The notes under the pieces are model-generated. The model was given only the letters and a program-made list of their open reading frames with translations, made no database searches and was not told where the DNA came from. Positions 44,714 to 54,359 of a stretch of DNA of 64,000 bases are shown here, piece by piece. Position 1 is the first letter of the stretch, and each line of letters starts with the position of its first letter. Origin of the DNA: Oscarella lobularis (lineage: Eukaryota; Porifera; Homoscleromorpha; Homosclerophorida; Oscarellidae); NCBI RefSeq assembly GCF_947507565.1, contig NC_089187.1:1116001-1180000 (forward strand). Reading direction: 5' to 3'. Made by a program: the position numbers and the translations under genes.

Positions 44714-45516
44714 CTTTAAGTCTCTTCCAAGAGAGTCAACTTATCGACAATCTCAATAATTTTTCGTAGAAAAGACGACTCTTCCGTAGACACGGTAATG
44801 TGTCGTTTGTTCCTCTCGTCGCGAGGAAAGTTCCAGACGTCCCGGCGTGCTGGAGCGTCGTCGAACGTAGCGTCATCAAGACGAGGGGGATTCTTTTCCT
44901 GAGCCCTCTCGGCGGCAGCGTTAGCTGAGGCAGAGAGGGGTCCTTCGTCTTTCCCGTCGGCCGCAGCGTTAGCTAGGGCGGAGAGGGGTCCTTCGTCGAC
45001 TTTACCGTTGGCGGCAGCGTGTCGTCGATTCGCTTTCCAAATCGCCGACGCCGTCGTCGCCGTCGATACAGAAAGCGGCGGGGCGGAAGCGGTTCCGCTT
45101 CTGTCGCCGGTGACAGCTCGATAGAGCGCTTGTGAAAAACCCCTCCTGCATTCAGGCGCGCGGTTCTCTCATTTAATACAGACAGACACAATTACAGACA
45201 GACACAATGCAGACAACAAAAAAGTGTCGGGTTCAGCGCTGCGCCAAATAGTCTCTCATCGTCGCCGCTTTCGCGACGAGTCTTTACGCTCCCAAGCTCA
45301 AATAGGCGTCTTAGAAAGTATCGCGCACTTCTATTTTTCAGCAGCATCCTCAGTGATGGCATTTTCAGAATTTTTTCATTAGTTTAGGCTACACAAAATC
45401 AAGTGTAATCGGATAGAGACAAAAGCCATTACTTTATTTACCCGACGTTCATGTGTGTTCGGCTTTGAATAGCCACAACGGTCTACAAAGGAAAGAGATT
45501 CAGACGTCAAACATAC
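44714..45516. other. Interval with short tandem repeat
   Basis: No gene recognised apart from a basic minus-strand frame (44,973-45,191) that overlaps the minisatellite at 44,911-45,020. Confidence 0.4.
44911..45020. repeat. 48-51-bp minisatellite, just over two copies
   Basis: GGCGGCAGCGTTAGCTGAGG and the sequence after it (AGAGGGGTCCTTCGTC) recur at periods of 48 and 51 bp, both multiples of three. On the minus strand the repeats read as KDPSLPQLTLPP-like peptides, so they may come from a repetitive coding segment. Confidence 0.7.
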
Positions 45517-46465
45517 TGGATATCAAAACCTATTTTAAACCCACAAACAAATTCTCGTACCTTAATTAATTTTAAATCAGCCCATCCCATCCATTGCAAA
45601 AGGGCAATAATAAAGGGGGAAGTCAATAGATACCTCCGCACCACATCGGATGAAAGGACTTACGAAATTCTAAAACAAAACCACATAAAAAGACTGCTCA
45701 AAAGGGATTACCCAAAGGAATTATTGAAAAAAGAAACAAGCAAAATGCCATTCACAAAACGCTCTTCAATCATAGAAAAAATCACCTGTCAAACAAAAAC
45801 CAAAGACAAACTGACAAGTCAAAAATCCCGCTACCATTAGTCACAACATATTTTCCATGGCTAAGAAAATTACCGAGAGCCATAAGAAATGCTGGGAAGA
45901 AGTGGAGAAAGACCCACAACTCAGAATAATATTCCCCCAATCCAATCGTAGTGGCCTATAAGAAAAACAAAACAATTGCCTCCAAACTAGTGTCATCAAA
46001 AATCCCAAACCAACCACGACCGGACATAGAGCCACACAGAGCTCCAATGAAGACTATTGTACCCACATTCGAAAGGAAAACTTCCGCATGCAAATTCATC
46101 AACTGCAAATTATGCCTGGCAATAACAAAATCAAATACCATAACAATTACACAAACAAAGAAAACATACCACATCACACAAAAATTGAATTGCAAATCTG
46201 ACAACGTTATCTACGTCTTAACCTGCAAACATTGCTAAAAACAATACGCAGGACAAACATCGAAAACCCTACAAGATAGAATCACAAGGCATAGAAATGA
46301 TGCGAAATATAAAAATTACCTAATATACCAGCATGTGAAACTACATAAACTGAAGTTCGAAAACGATTTTAAAGTCACTCCAATCCAACAAGTACCAAAG
46401 GAGGACCTAATAAAAACAGAAACTAAATGGATAAAACACTACAAACCCTTTACCCAAATGGACTG
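45517..46465 (+). pseudogene. Penelope-like retroelement, RT end and GIY-YIG endonuclease
   Basis: Plus-strand pieces in several frames follow the C-terminal half of Penelope-like proteins: DIKTYFKPTNKFSYLN; then AHPIHCKRAIIKGEVNRYLR; then PLVTTYFPWLRK; then EEVEKDPQLRIIFPQSNR; then a zinc-binding segment (CKFINCKLC). The last is a GIY-YIG nuclease start, NVIYVLTCKHC, interrupted by TAA, with QYAGQTSKTLQDRITRHRND after it. Catalytic landmarks of GIY-YIG (the IY and YxG motifs, the downstream Arg) are visible. The RT palm is not present. Codon choice is strongly A-rich, unlike neighbouring genes. At least three frame disruptions make it inactive. Confidence 0.82.
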
Positions 46466-47377
46466 AATTCGAAATTTGAAAAAAAGCAGACACAAACGAC
46501 ATCGAAAAAGAACTCCAAACATCAGCTGCCAATATCATAGGGAACAAAAGCCTTACAGAAAACCAAAGCCACCAAAAATAAATAATAATTAACAGATAAA
46601 CAACAACAAAAATAAAAAAATGAATGGCAAACCAAACAAACCAACTCCCCACACCAAACATACCAATTAAATTTCAAAAAATCTCCCACACACAACCATG
46701 ACGAACAACACAGCACACACACCCCATACCTACAAAGAAAAACAAAAGCAAAGCAAAACACAAGAACAAACAAGCATGGCAAACTTATCTGACAACGCAG
46801 CACACTTCAAACACAATTAATAAACACAAAGGACCACAAACAGCACCTAAACACAACAATAATCCATTCAAAATTCAAAGGACGAAAAAACGACGAAAAA
46901 CGCTACAAAACGCAACGTAGCAAAGACTCACCGTGTAGAACAACTTGAATGACACATAACAACAAATAAAATCACTGAAAACGGTCCAGTTTTCGCCACG
47001 CGCAACGCTCACACAAACAACGATTGTTATTGTTTAAAAGCGCGCTACAACAATAACAACTATCCTATCAGAAACACAATCATTTTAAAAAGCTAAAATC
47101 ACAAAATAACACTATTTTAACTTCAGAAACAACTCAAACACACTTAATTACAAATTCCGCCGCCCCCCAACGCTAAAGATACCCCAAAAGGGGCCCCAAC
47201 TGTAAAATATGCGTAGTAAAGGTAGCACGCGATTGGCAATCGGTCTCCCGCGGAGATAGATACTGACACAACGTACATATATAATATGTGCGTTGGTGAC
47301 GGCAAAAAAGGGTCGCCCTGAAAATCACCCTAACGCCTGAACCAAAACCCTCTCCACTCTCATCGATAGCCTGGTCC
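46466..47377. other. A/C-rich strand-asymmetric non-coding stretch
   Basis: Continues the composition bias of the Penelope-like remnant: the plus strand is rich in A and C and poor in G and T until about 47.16 kb. Minus-strand frames here are Phe/Leu/Cys-rich low-complexity artefacts. Nothing else recognised. Confidence 0.5.
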
Positions 47378-47427
47378 CCAGACCCTCTCAAGAACACCCG
47401 TATAACGGTGTCCCAGAGAGGGTCTGG
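47378..47427. repeat. Fold-back repeat, 12-bp perfect stem
   Basis: CCAGACCCTCTC (47,378-47,389) and GAGAGGGTCTGG (47,416-47,427) are perfect inverses around a 26-nt loop. Related to the fold-back at 14,479-14,508. Confidence 0.65.
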
Positions 47428-47431
47428 TACG

Positions 47432-47515
47432 GCTCCTCCCACTTTCACGCCCACTATGACGAGGGGGGACAGACTCCTCCTACTTTCACGCCCACTATGA
47501 CAAAGGGGGGAAAGC
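47432..47515. repeat. Two-copy 41-bp direct repeat
   Basis: CTTTCACGCCCACTATGAC and its flanks (CTCCT before, GGGGGG after) occur twice at a 41-bp period, directly next to the fold-back. Confidence 0.75.
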
Positions 47516-47608
47516 AACGCTAAACAGACGTTAACACCGCAAAGAACCTACACGAAGCAGAGAGCCAGTCCCGATGCTTACCGCAGTTTCAATACGCACA
47601 CTACCATT

Positions 47609-47674
47609 CCCTTTTCGATCCCTTCGTCGGATACCGGAGAAAGGAGGCCTCAACGACGAAGGGATCGAAAAGGG
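47609..47674. repeat. 21-bp perfect inverted repeat
   Basis: 47,609-47,629 (CCCTTTTCGATCCC...) and 47,654-47,674 are exact reverse complements separated by 24 nt. It lies about 100 bp upstream of the kinase gene's first exon, so it could be a miniature element or a promoter-region hairpin. Confidence 0.75.
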
Positions 47675-47774
47675 ATACGTTGGGCCTCAAAAAGAGTTTT
47701 ATGAAAGCCGATTGCTACAATGTAGGAAGCCTTAACGTAGAGGAAAAAATATTAAGTCACTCTCTTATATTAAG

Positions 47775-49367
47775 ATGGGCGCAATGATTTTAAGCAGTGA
47801 AAGAAATAAGGGTATGAAACCACGAAGGAATTTTGGCCCGTGTCAGATCTTCTCCATGAGACGTGATATCACAAAGACTGCCAAAAAAGAATTCTTCCCG
47901 GGAGACAACGAGAGTTGCGATTTCCATCTTGCAACAAACGAAGGATTGAAAATCAGCAAAGACATCGATGGCCATCAGTGGACGTTGGAAGAGTACTTGC
48001 TTCGAAATAGCATCTATCCAAGCGAATTTGCTGTGTTCTGCGTGATGACCGTAAAAAAGTCTAACCCTAAATTTTTATATTTTATTTAGTAAAGATATTT
48101 AGCCTGCAACGAAGGGAAAGCAACTTACAATAGAAGATGCCTGCACTGAAGAGACTCCAGGTACATTTAATGTATAATGCTATACGTACATTATTATTCT
48201 TTTATTGCAGCCAATTCAGCTCAGCTAATTCCAGCAGGAACGAATGTTGTTCTGTCCGAGAACAGTAGGTATACTCCTGGCTCTTTTTCCTCAAAATAAT
48301 GTTCGTGTTCTCTAGCAAATAGCGAGTCGAAGTCGCAGGTTTCGATAAAGATAAAAAGCGTTGTTGGTTAGCCTGAACAAGCATAGGACGTTGGCATTGC
48401 ACTTTATTACTGTTTTGCAGAAATGCTGCAAGTTCCTTTCCATTCAATGAAGTTATTGGAGCAAATCGGAAGAGGCGGTTTTGGTGTAATTTTCCGGGGA
48501 ATTTTTCGTGACACTATTTGCGCCGTTAAAAGGATCGACGGGTCGGCTGCTTTAGATCCTTACGCTGAAGAAGAGTTGACAGCTTTAGCGTGTGTTCTGC
48601 TCACAAATGAAACGTAATTTTTTGGTACCCTTTGCTATTTAGGAAATTGCTTCATCCGAATATCGTGTGTCTGATGGCATACGCCAAAGACAACAGCTAC
48701 TATTATCTCGTGACAAGTTACGTTTCAGGCGGAAATTTAGAAGAACTACTTTACCAAGACGTAACCACATTTCCTCTCTTTCTACATAAATTACAATTTA
48801 CATGTACAGAAGGAAGTTCTTGCTGGCGTTACAATGATTTCCTTTGCCGATCAATTGGCTTCAGGTCTAGCCTATATGCACAGCCAGAACGTCATTCACA
48901 GAGACCTTAAGCCGGCTAATGTACTGGTCAGTGTTAAGAGCAAAAATCGATTTCAACGACGCAATGTTTTCTTTAACGAAGGACGATCACATATACACAT
49001 ATGTGACATGGAAATTGCAAGGCTGAAGCAGAGCGTCGCTACTCTAACGCGGTGTCTTCCAGAAGGAACGCCCTCGTATATTTCTCCGGAAACCGCTATA
49101 GAAAAAAAATACGGCCAACCTTCTGATATTTGGGCTTTTGGCCTCATTGTCATAGAAATGTGTACTAGGGAACGAGCTTGGGTAGAATTGCTCAGCGCTA
49201 CTGATGTTGCGATGCAGTTACTGCAAAAAAAACCATTAATGTTGGATACACTTGAAGGCTCAATGAAAGATCTCTGAAAGCAGTGCCTTTCTTACGACCC
49301 CAAAGATCGCCCTTCGATGATGACGATTGCAGAGGAATTGAGAAAAATGACTATACGTGGACAATAA
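47775..49367 (+). CDS. TKL-like protein kinase, spliced, in-frame TGA near the end
   Basis: Six exons keep phase: 47,775-48,050, 48,103-48,160, 48,211-48,264, 48,421-48,589, 48,643-48,760 and 48,810 onward. Most introns are 49-53 nt, one is 156 nt. The first three exons have no recognised domain and their limits rest on splice signals alone. The kinase domain starts in exon 4: glycine loop IGRGGFGVIFRG, Lys in CAVKRID, TALAKLLHPNIVCLMAYAKD, catalytic loop HRDLKPANVLV, then CDMEIARL where DFG would be (Asp kept, Phe-Gly replaced by Met-Glu), GTPSYISPE and SDIWAFGLIVIEMC. A TGA at 49,275-49,277 stops it before the last helices; the same frame continues KQCLSYDPKDRPSMMTIAEE to a TAA at 49,367. 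It is probably Ser/Thr/Tyr kinase-related in signalling and either recently damaged or truncated. The true 5' end is uncertain. Confidence 0.75.
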
Positions 49368-49429
49368 ATCGGCTACTCTTGCCGCAGACCGACAGTTGAT
49401 TTCGTCAGGATTTTCTCGCTTGGTGTTGC

Positions 49430-51208
49430 CACGGATTATAGAGAAATGGATATGAAACGCACGCACGCTACCGTACATTGCGTGGGATCATCCGCGACAT
49501 GCCCCGCCCCCGCCTCTCCGCTCGTGCGTAACACACTCAAGTGGTGTTTGTCTAAACGGATCAACCGCTTATCATATCTAATACACGTAAGGTGACACTG
49601 ACATCTTAGAGGTACCTAGTAAACACTTGAACGAAGTCAGCGACGGCCTCGGTCGAGTCTCTTCACCCGTTTCTCTCACGAGACTTCCTCGTGAGACGCT
49701 TGTGTAGCACCTTTGTCGTATCGCGTCTGTTTCCGTCGCACTCATGATAATTCAGGCTTTCATTATGATCCTCTGCGTGGCTCTGTCTACGAGCCGAAGC
49801 GTTTACGTCGCGTTCCAGCCAAATACGGGCCCTTTTGGCACGGATTTGGGGAGTAGTTTGTGTAGCATTTGCGAGAAAACTGTAGAGAGTTCACCCAATC
49901 CATGGCTACAGTAGATGACTTTGCCATTGTAGATTGGCACAGGACAGCTACCTTTTATGGGGAAGAGAAAGTTTACGCTGGGAAGAGGCCGAAAAAATTC
50001 GGAGCGGAAAAGACAGACCGCCAAACGCGCAAAGTTGGAGGCGCCTCATGTACGCTTATAATGATGATTCATACTTATTTATACGTTTTTCGTTCTCATA
50101 GACATAATTGGAAAATATTAGAAATTCTATATCACTTCCAAGTGAAAACTGGGTGGTTTCATGGCAGCGTGAACAACTGAGCATATGCCAAATTAATCAG
50201 CAAAATGACCAGCCAGTCTTGGCTAAAAGCCTTACCATTTCTCTGGACCTAAGCTGGAATGTCACGTTTTACAGTCATTCCGTTCCACAAGAGTGTCAGG
50301 TGTTTCGAGGCATTCCCGCTATTTTCGACGACGAATCAGCGAACAAATTACTCCAGAAAATCAGCACAAGTTGTTTGTGCACAGGGAATGACCAGGGGGG
50401 GTATCTCACCCAAGTGCGCTAAGCACACGCCCACAACAACAAAATCGCCTCTTTTTGGAAAGTTATCGTCCCTAGCTGCATGCATTAGGTATAATCACGT
50501 AGGTTCTATTAAAAACTTTCTATAGTGTTCCTAAAATTCATGTAAACTGGGTAAAGAAGAGTATTTAGAGTAGGCGGCGCCCAACCCGGTGCCATTCTTA
50601 CGAACGGCTTGTGAGTACATACGGTTCGATATTATCGTGAGGCTCTACAAACAACGTTTGTAGGCCACACTTGTGTCACTCGATAGAACTAACCCTTTGC
50701 CAAAGAAATGGCCTCAAATACTTACCGTTCAAATGCGGCTTCCGATGCCACTTCTGCGCGCCCCAAACATCAGCGCTAACTCCTTAGTTCTAGCGGACTG
50801 ACTCCTCAGGGCAAAAGTTGCAATCGCAGCCGTTGTTGTCTCGCGCCTCGGCAGAAGCTCTCCAGCCCCGGGAGTTATTCTCTGAGAATGAAAGAATGAC
50901 TGTGTGAACCGGGAAGCCTGGAACGACGTACTTAGTGCCCTTTTACACAATTTGCATCAAAATGGCCTTTGCTGTGAGCACACGTTCTTGAAGATCGGAC
51001 ATGTTTTCCGAAAATCAACTATATCGCCGACAAGACACGGTGTATAGACCGACACAAGTTGACGTTAGGATGAGATCCGACAGGGCGGAGAGAAGGGCTT
51101 CCGTGAGAGACATCGGTTTGTTATCCGGGTAAGGTGAGCCACGTAACCATGTCACGGATGATCCTACTAGCGTGCGTGCGTTTCATATCCATTTCTGTAT
51201 AATCCGTG
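49430..51208. mobile_element. Candidate non-autonomous DNA transposon with long TIRs
   Basis: A 40-bp block at 49,431-49,470 (starting ACGGATTATA) is repeated inverted at 51,168-51,207 with one mismatch. A second inner block (49,485-49,500 and 51,149-51,164) is also inverted with one mismatch. With the terminal base C/G included, the ends read CACGG...CCGTG and are flanked on both sides by the direct repeat GTGTTGC, a plausible target duplication. The 1.78-kb interior has no recognised transposase. A 9-bp hairpin (TCTCACGAG/CTCGTGAGA) sits at about 49,677-49,699. The superfamily is not assigned. Confidence 0.6.
50108..50422 (+). CDS. Unrecognised exon-like frame
   Basis: 104 codons with protein-like composition: SLTISLDLSWNVTFYSHSVP, then QECQVFRGIPAIFDDESANK and a cysteine pair (SCLCTGN). 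It lies inside the TIR-flanked insert. The pattern of hydrophobic strands followed by CxCxGN looks like a fragment of an uncharacterised metazoan protein, but I cannot name a family. It may be captured host sequence. Confidence 0.3.
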   Translation: MENIRNSISLPSENWVVSWQREQLSICQINQQNDQPVLAKSLTISLDLSWNVTFYSHSVPQECQVFRGIPAIFDDESANKLLQKISTSCLCTGNDQGGYLTQVR

Positions 51209-51309
51209 GTGTTGCGAGCAGTTTTCGCTTGGTGTTGCGAGGATTCTCGTCTTTATGCATGTGCGGGCGTTTGAGGTAGAGTTTGATTAATCTAACATAC
51301 CATTTAAGA

Positions 51310-51701
51310 CTACAGCAGAGCATTGATAGTTCTTTTTAACAAACAATACACCTGTAGTCCTTCATCAACATTTGCCGGTGGAAGAACGGCGTTGTCGCGA
51401 AGAATACTGTCAGCCAGCGTCCTAAACTCTTCACTGTAACCCAATTGTTTGCTCTTCACGTGCTCGTCTTCGTCTTCGGCCAGCAAATCGTTGTGATCTA
51501 GCGGAAAGCGGCAACTCTCTCGATCTAAGCAGTAACTCACAACCTAGCTCTGGTTCAAAAGTGTAGTAAACCTTCAATTTCTGGCATGTAGTACAGAAGT
51601 TCTGGAACTCCTCCAGGGCTCTCTCCTTTCTTACAAGGAGATATTCGGTGGAAGTTCCACTCTCTTAAAATCTCTTGCAATTCATGCTGCCGCAGAGGCA
51701 T
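51310..51701 (-). CDS. Integrase-core family protein, C-terminal module, 2 exons
   Basis: Exon A (51,572-51,701) and exon B (51,310-51,524) are joined by a 47-nt intron with phase kept (G|AT), giving 114 residues: LQEILREWNFHRISPCKKGE, then GGVPELLYYMPEIEG, and exon B with SEEFRTLADSILRD and DEGLQVYCLLKRTINALL. This order matches the C-terminal tail of a multicopy family of animal integrase-core (rve-like) proteins: the W-N-x-HRI-x-P region, PELLYxxPE, then a helical SDEF...EA..LY..L end. The catalytic core is not present upstream within 400 bp, where the Tc1-like element at 52,128 begins. It is therefore a 5'-truncated copy or one whose other exons lie elsewhere. The first Met may be internal to an exon, as a possible acceptor (ACTAG) lies just before it. 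Confidence 0.6.
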
Positions 51702-51711
51702 AAACTAGTAT

Positions 51712-52125
51712 CTCAGACAATCTCTAACGGTCGAAATATATTGTCATTAACTCGTCGGCAGCATTAATTAATTAATCAAGCACCTGCAAACGGATGACGT
51801 ATTATCAAATTGCCCAGAGTCGTGTAGATCCTATGTAAGACTTATGGCCGTTAAAACTTTTAATGTTTTTAAAGTAACACCTTGAAAAAATCAATCCAGA
51901 AACCGGCCGAGGCTCGTCGCAGCTGTCCCCACCAAGCTTCAATACGCTATACATAGAAAATAAAAATAAACAAAGTGATAAGAAATTTAAAAAAATTACT
52001 TGATTCGCCGACGACTTTCCGTATAGAAAACTTTTTTCGCCCCTCATTGCGTCAGTATCTTTATGACGCAAAAAACATTGAAGAAAGGCGATATTTGTGT
52101 TTTCTGTGCCCCTGTCTGCCCGTAC
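51712..52125. other. Unrecognised interval
   Basis: No gene recognised; short AT-rich frames only. Confidence 0.4.
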
Positions 52126-52127
52126 TA

Positions 52128-54115
52128 CTCTCTGTTCGCGTTGACTTCATACTCGGAAGTAGATAAGGGCGTGGTGTACGTCCCTTTAGAAATCTAATTA
52201 CAGCAGTACGCTTTAGACGTGTAGATTTTCGGGCTGAAATGTACTATGTGGCATACGTTGGAGCTACATTCTTACTGGTTACCACTAGCGAACGCAATTC
52301 CTACCATTCTTTTGCACGATCCTGCCTTTCTCTCTCATCGCGATGATCGCGGTCAGTCGCTTGTGCCTCTGCCTGGCCTTCCTTGCGCGCTTCACTATCG
52401 AAGAAGGATCGATACGTTCTGTTTTGATGCCTCCGGGAAAGCGAATCTCGTCGCGAGAGAAGAATCTCCTGGCCCGCGTATACGAGTTCTTCATGTCGGA
52501 GAGTCAGAAGTCACCGAAGGACCGAATAGGGGTATCAAGAGTCATGGATCGTCTGCAAGCGGCGACAGGATTCTCAAGGCAAGATAACGAAGGAGTTTAA
52601 CCATTCCGGGGGTTTTGATCCCACTCCCAAAAAGGCAAGGCGGTACTCTGCTTCTCGGATGGCGATCAATGTCGATGATTTTGATCGGGCGGCTATCCGT
52701 GCCACAGTTCATGGAATGTACGAAAAGAAGGAATATCTCACTTTGAACAGACTGCTGATCAATGTTCGCGCAAAGGGAATTTTTGAGGGCGGGCGAACAA
52801 CATTATCTAGGGTGCTAAAATTATTGGCTTCAAATTTGCCTTGCGCAATGACAAAAAGTTCTTCTTCGAAAGGAGAGATTGTGGAGCAGAGGCACAAATT
52901 TCTCAGAGAGATACGAAAATTTAGAAGTGAGGGCCGTCCTCTCGTATTTCTGGACGAAACCTGGGTAAACTCCCATGTCGCGCCCGAGCGAATTTGGATA
53001 GACGAAGACGGCAGTGGCGGTTGGAAACGTCCGTCAGGAAGAGGAAGACGATTAATTATTCTGCATGCCGGTAATCTTTCGGATTCTTATTTGTACACAG
53101 GATAATGTTGTATTGTAGGGGGAGAAATCCCTAACGCTCAGTTAGTTTTTCGCAGCAAAAAGCAGACTGGCGACTACCATGACGAAATGAATGCCAAGCA
53201 CTTCGAGGAGTGGTTCGAACAGCAACTCATGCCAAATGTGCCATCGAAGTCAGTCATTGTCATCGACAACGCTCCTTATCATAATCGAGTCGCGGAGCCT
53301 GTTCCCACAACTTCATCGACTAAAGCTGTAATGCAGCAGTGGCTGGCGAAAAGAGGGGTCGAATGGTCATGGACGGATCTGAAAAGGGACTTAATAGAAA
53401 AAATTAAGGGAGAGAAACCTGGGAAGTCCTACGTAACGGACGACATCGCCGAGCGCTTTGGACATGACGTTATACGCACTCCTGTCGCTCACTGTGAGCT
53501 GAATCCTATTGAGCTCGTCTGGTCGAAGGTCAAAGGGTACATTAGGAAAAATAATGTCACTTTCAAACTGGTAGATTTGGAACGCCTTGTACCCGCTGCC
53601 TTCGACTGAGTGACGCCAGATGTGTGGCGAAATTTTTGCAGCCATGCGAGAAAGGAAGAAGAGAATTTTTGGAAGAAAGACGGCATGCTGGAAGACGCGG
53701 TGGACCAGGTCTTGGTTGACTTGCGGGTTAGCGACGACGAAGATGAAGGATCCGACTCTGACAGTGAAGAAATGGACGGAGCCGACCGAGCGGTAGTTGC
53801 GGGCATGAATGAATCGACGCTGTCAGTGTAGAATTCAGTGTAGAAAATACACGTGCCGAGAGTACCCTAATTGCATTAGCTGATGACGGCGTTAGGACGT
53901 GGGTGTACACTAATGAATGCGGGGGTGGGGACGTGGGCGGAGGAGGCGAATACCCCAAAACGCAACCACGACGACATTGGAAGTACCGTAAAGTCCCTAA
54001 AAAAGGGAAAGCGGCCGATAGGAGCTCTCGAACGCTGCCAACTGCGCATACGTGCGACGGCCCGGTAAGGAGATATAGGCGTTTTCCAGAGTATGAAGTC
54101 AACGCGAACAGAGAG
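52128..54115 (+). mobile_element. Tc1/mariner-like element, near full length
   Basis: 1,988 bp with perfect 27-bp inverted repeats (52,128-52,154 and 54,089-54,115, beginning CTCTCTGTTCGCG) flanked by TA (52,126-52,127; 54,116-54,117). It belongs to the same family as the 990-bp element at 29.1 kb. It encodes a spliced transposase on the plus strand with a few lesions. Confidence 0.92.
52426..53831 (+). pseudogene. Tc1/mariner-like transposase, spliced, with one shift and one stop
   Basis: The N-terminal DNA-binding part starts at 52,426 (KRISSREKNLLARVYEFF). A frame change near 52,570 leads into PTPKKARRYSASRMAINVDD. The catalytic core follows: RPLVFLDETWVNSHVAPERI (first Asp). A 48-nt intron (53,071-53,118) joins LILHAG to GEIPNAQLVFRSKKQTGDYH. 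Then come VIVIDNAPYHNRV (second Asp) and HCELNPIELVWSKVKGYIRK (Glu). A TGA at 53,607-53,609 is followed in frame by VTPDVWRNFCSHARKEEENF and an acidic tail to 53,831. All three catalytic acidic residues are kept; the shift and the stop inactivate it. It reads outward from the left terminus and fills the element. Confidence 0.85.
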
Positions 54116-54117
54116 TA

Positions 54118-54359
54118 GCCTCGGAAGTCCTTCAGATAAGAGTCAAATATTAAAGCGTAGTTAGAGAATTTCTCCCTGTCATTTAAACGTTTGACGCAAT
54201 CCAAGTAGTACTTGGCAACTACAGCTGGGTCATTATTTGTTGATGCTACTTCAAGCCAAAGAATTCATCCAGAAAACCTGCAAATTAAACTAAAATACAA
54301 AGAAATTCGAACTTTTATTATACCCGTCTATGCACCCGTGTATAGCGAAGCCGTAGGGC
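54118..54359. other. Gap between Tc1-like element and Helitron
   Basis: No gene. On the minus strand, near 54,305-54,385, TAGACGGGTA occurs twice and brackets a short CCCTACGGCTTCG-containing segment, exactly where the Helitron helicase loses similarity. It may be another repeat inserted there. Confidence 0.4.

Noticed and set aside
46407-46803. Phe/Cys/Leu-rich minus-strand frames resembling transmembrane proteins
   Set aside because: They come from the A/C-rich composition of the opposite strand and lack structure beyond low complexity.
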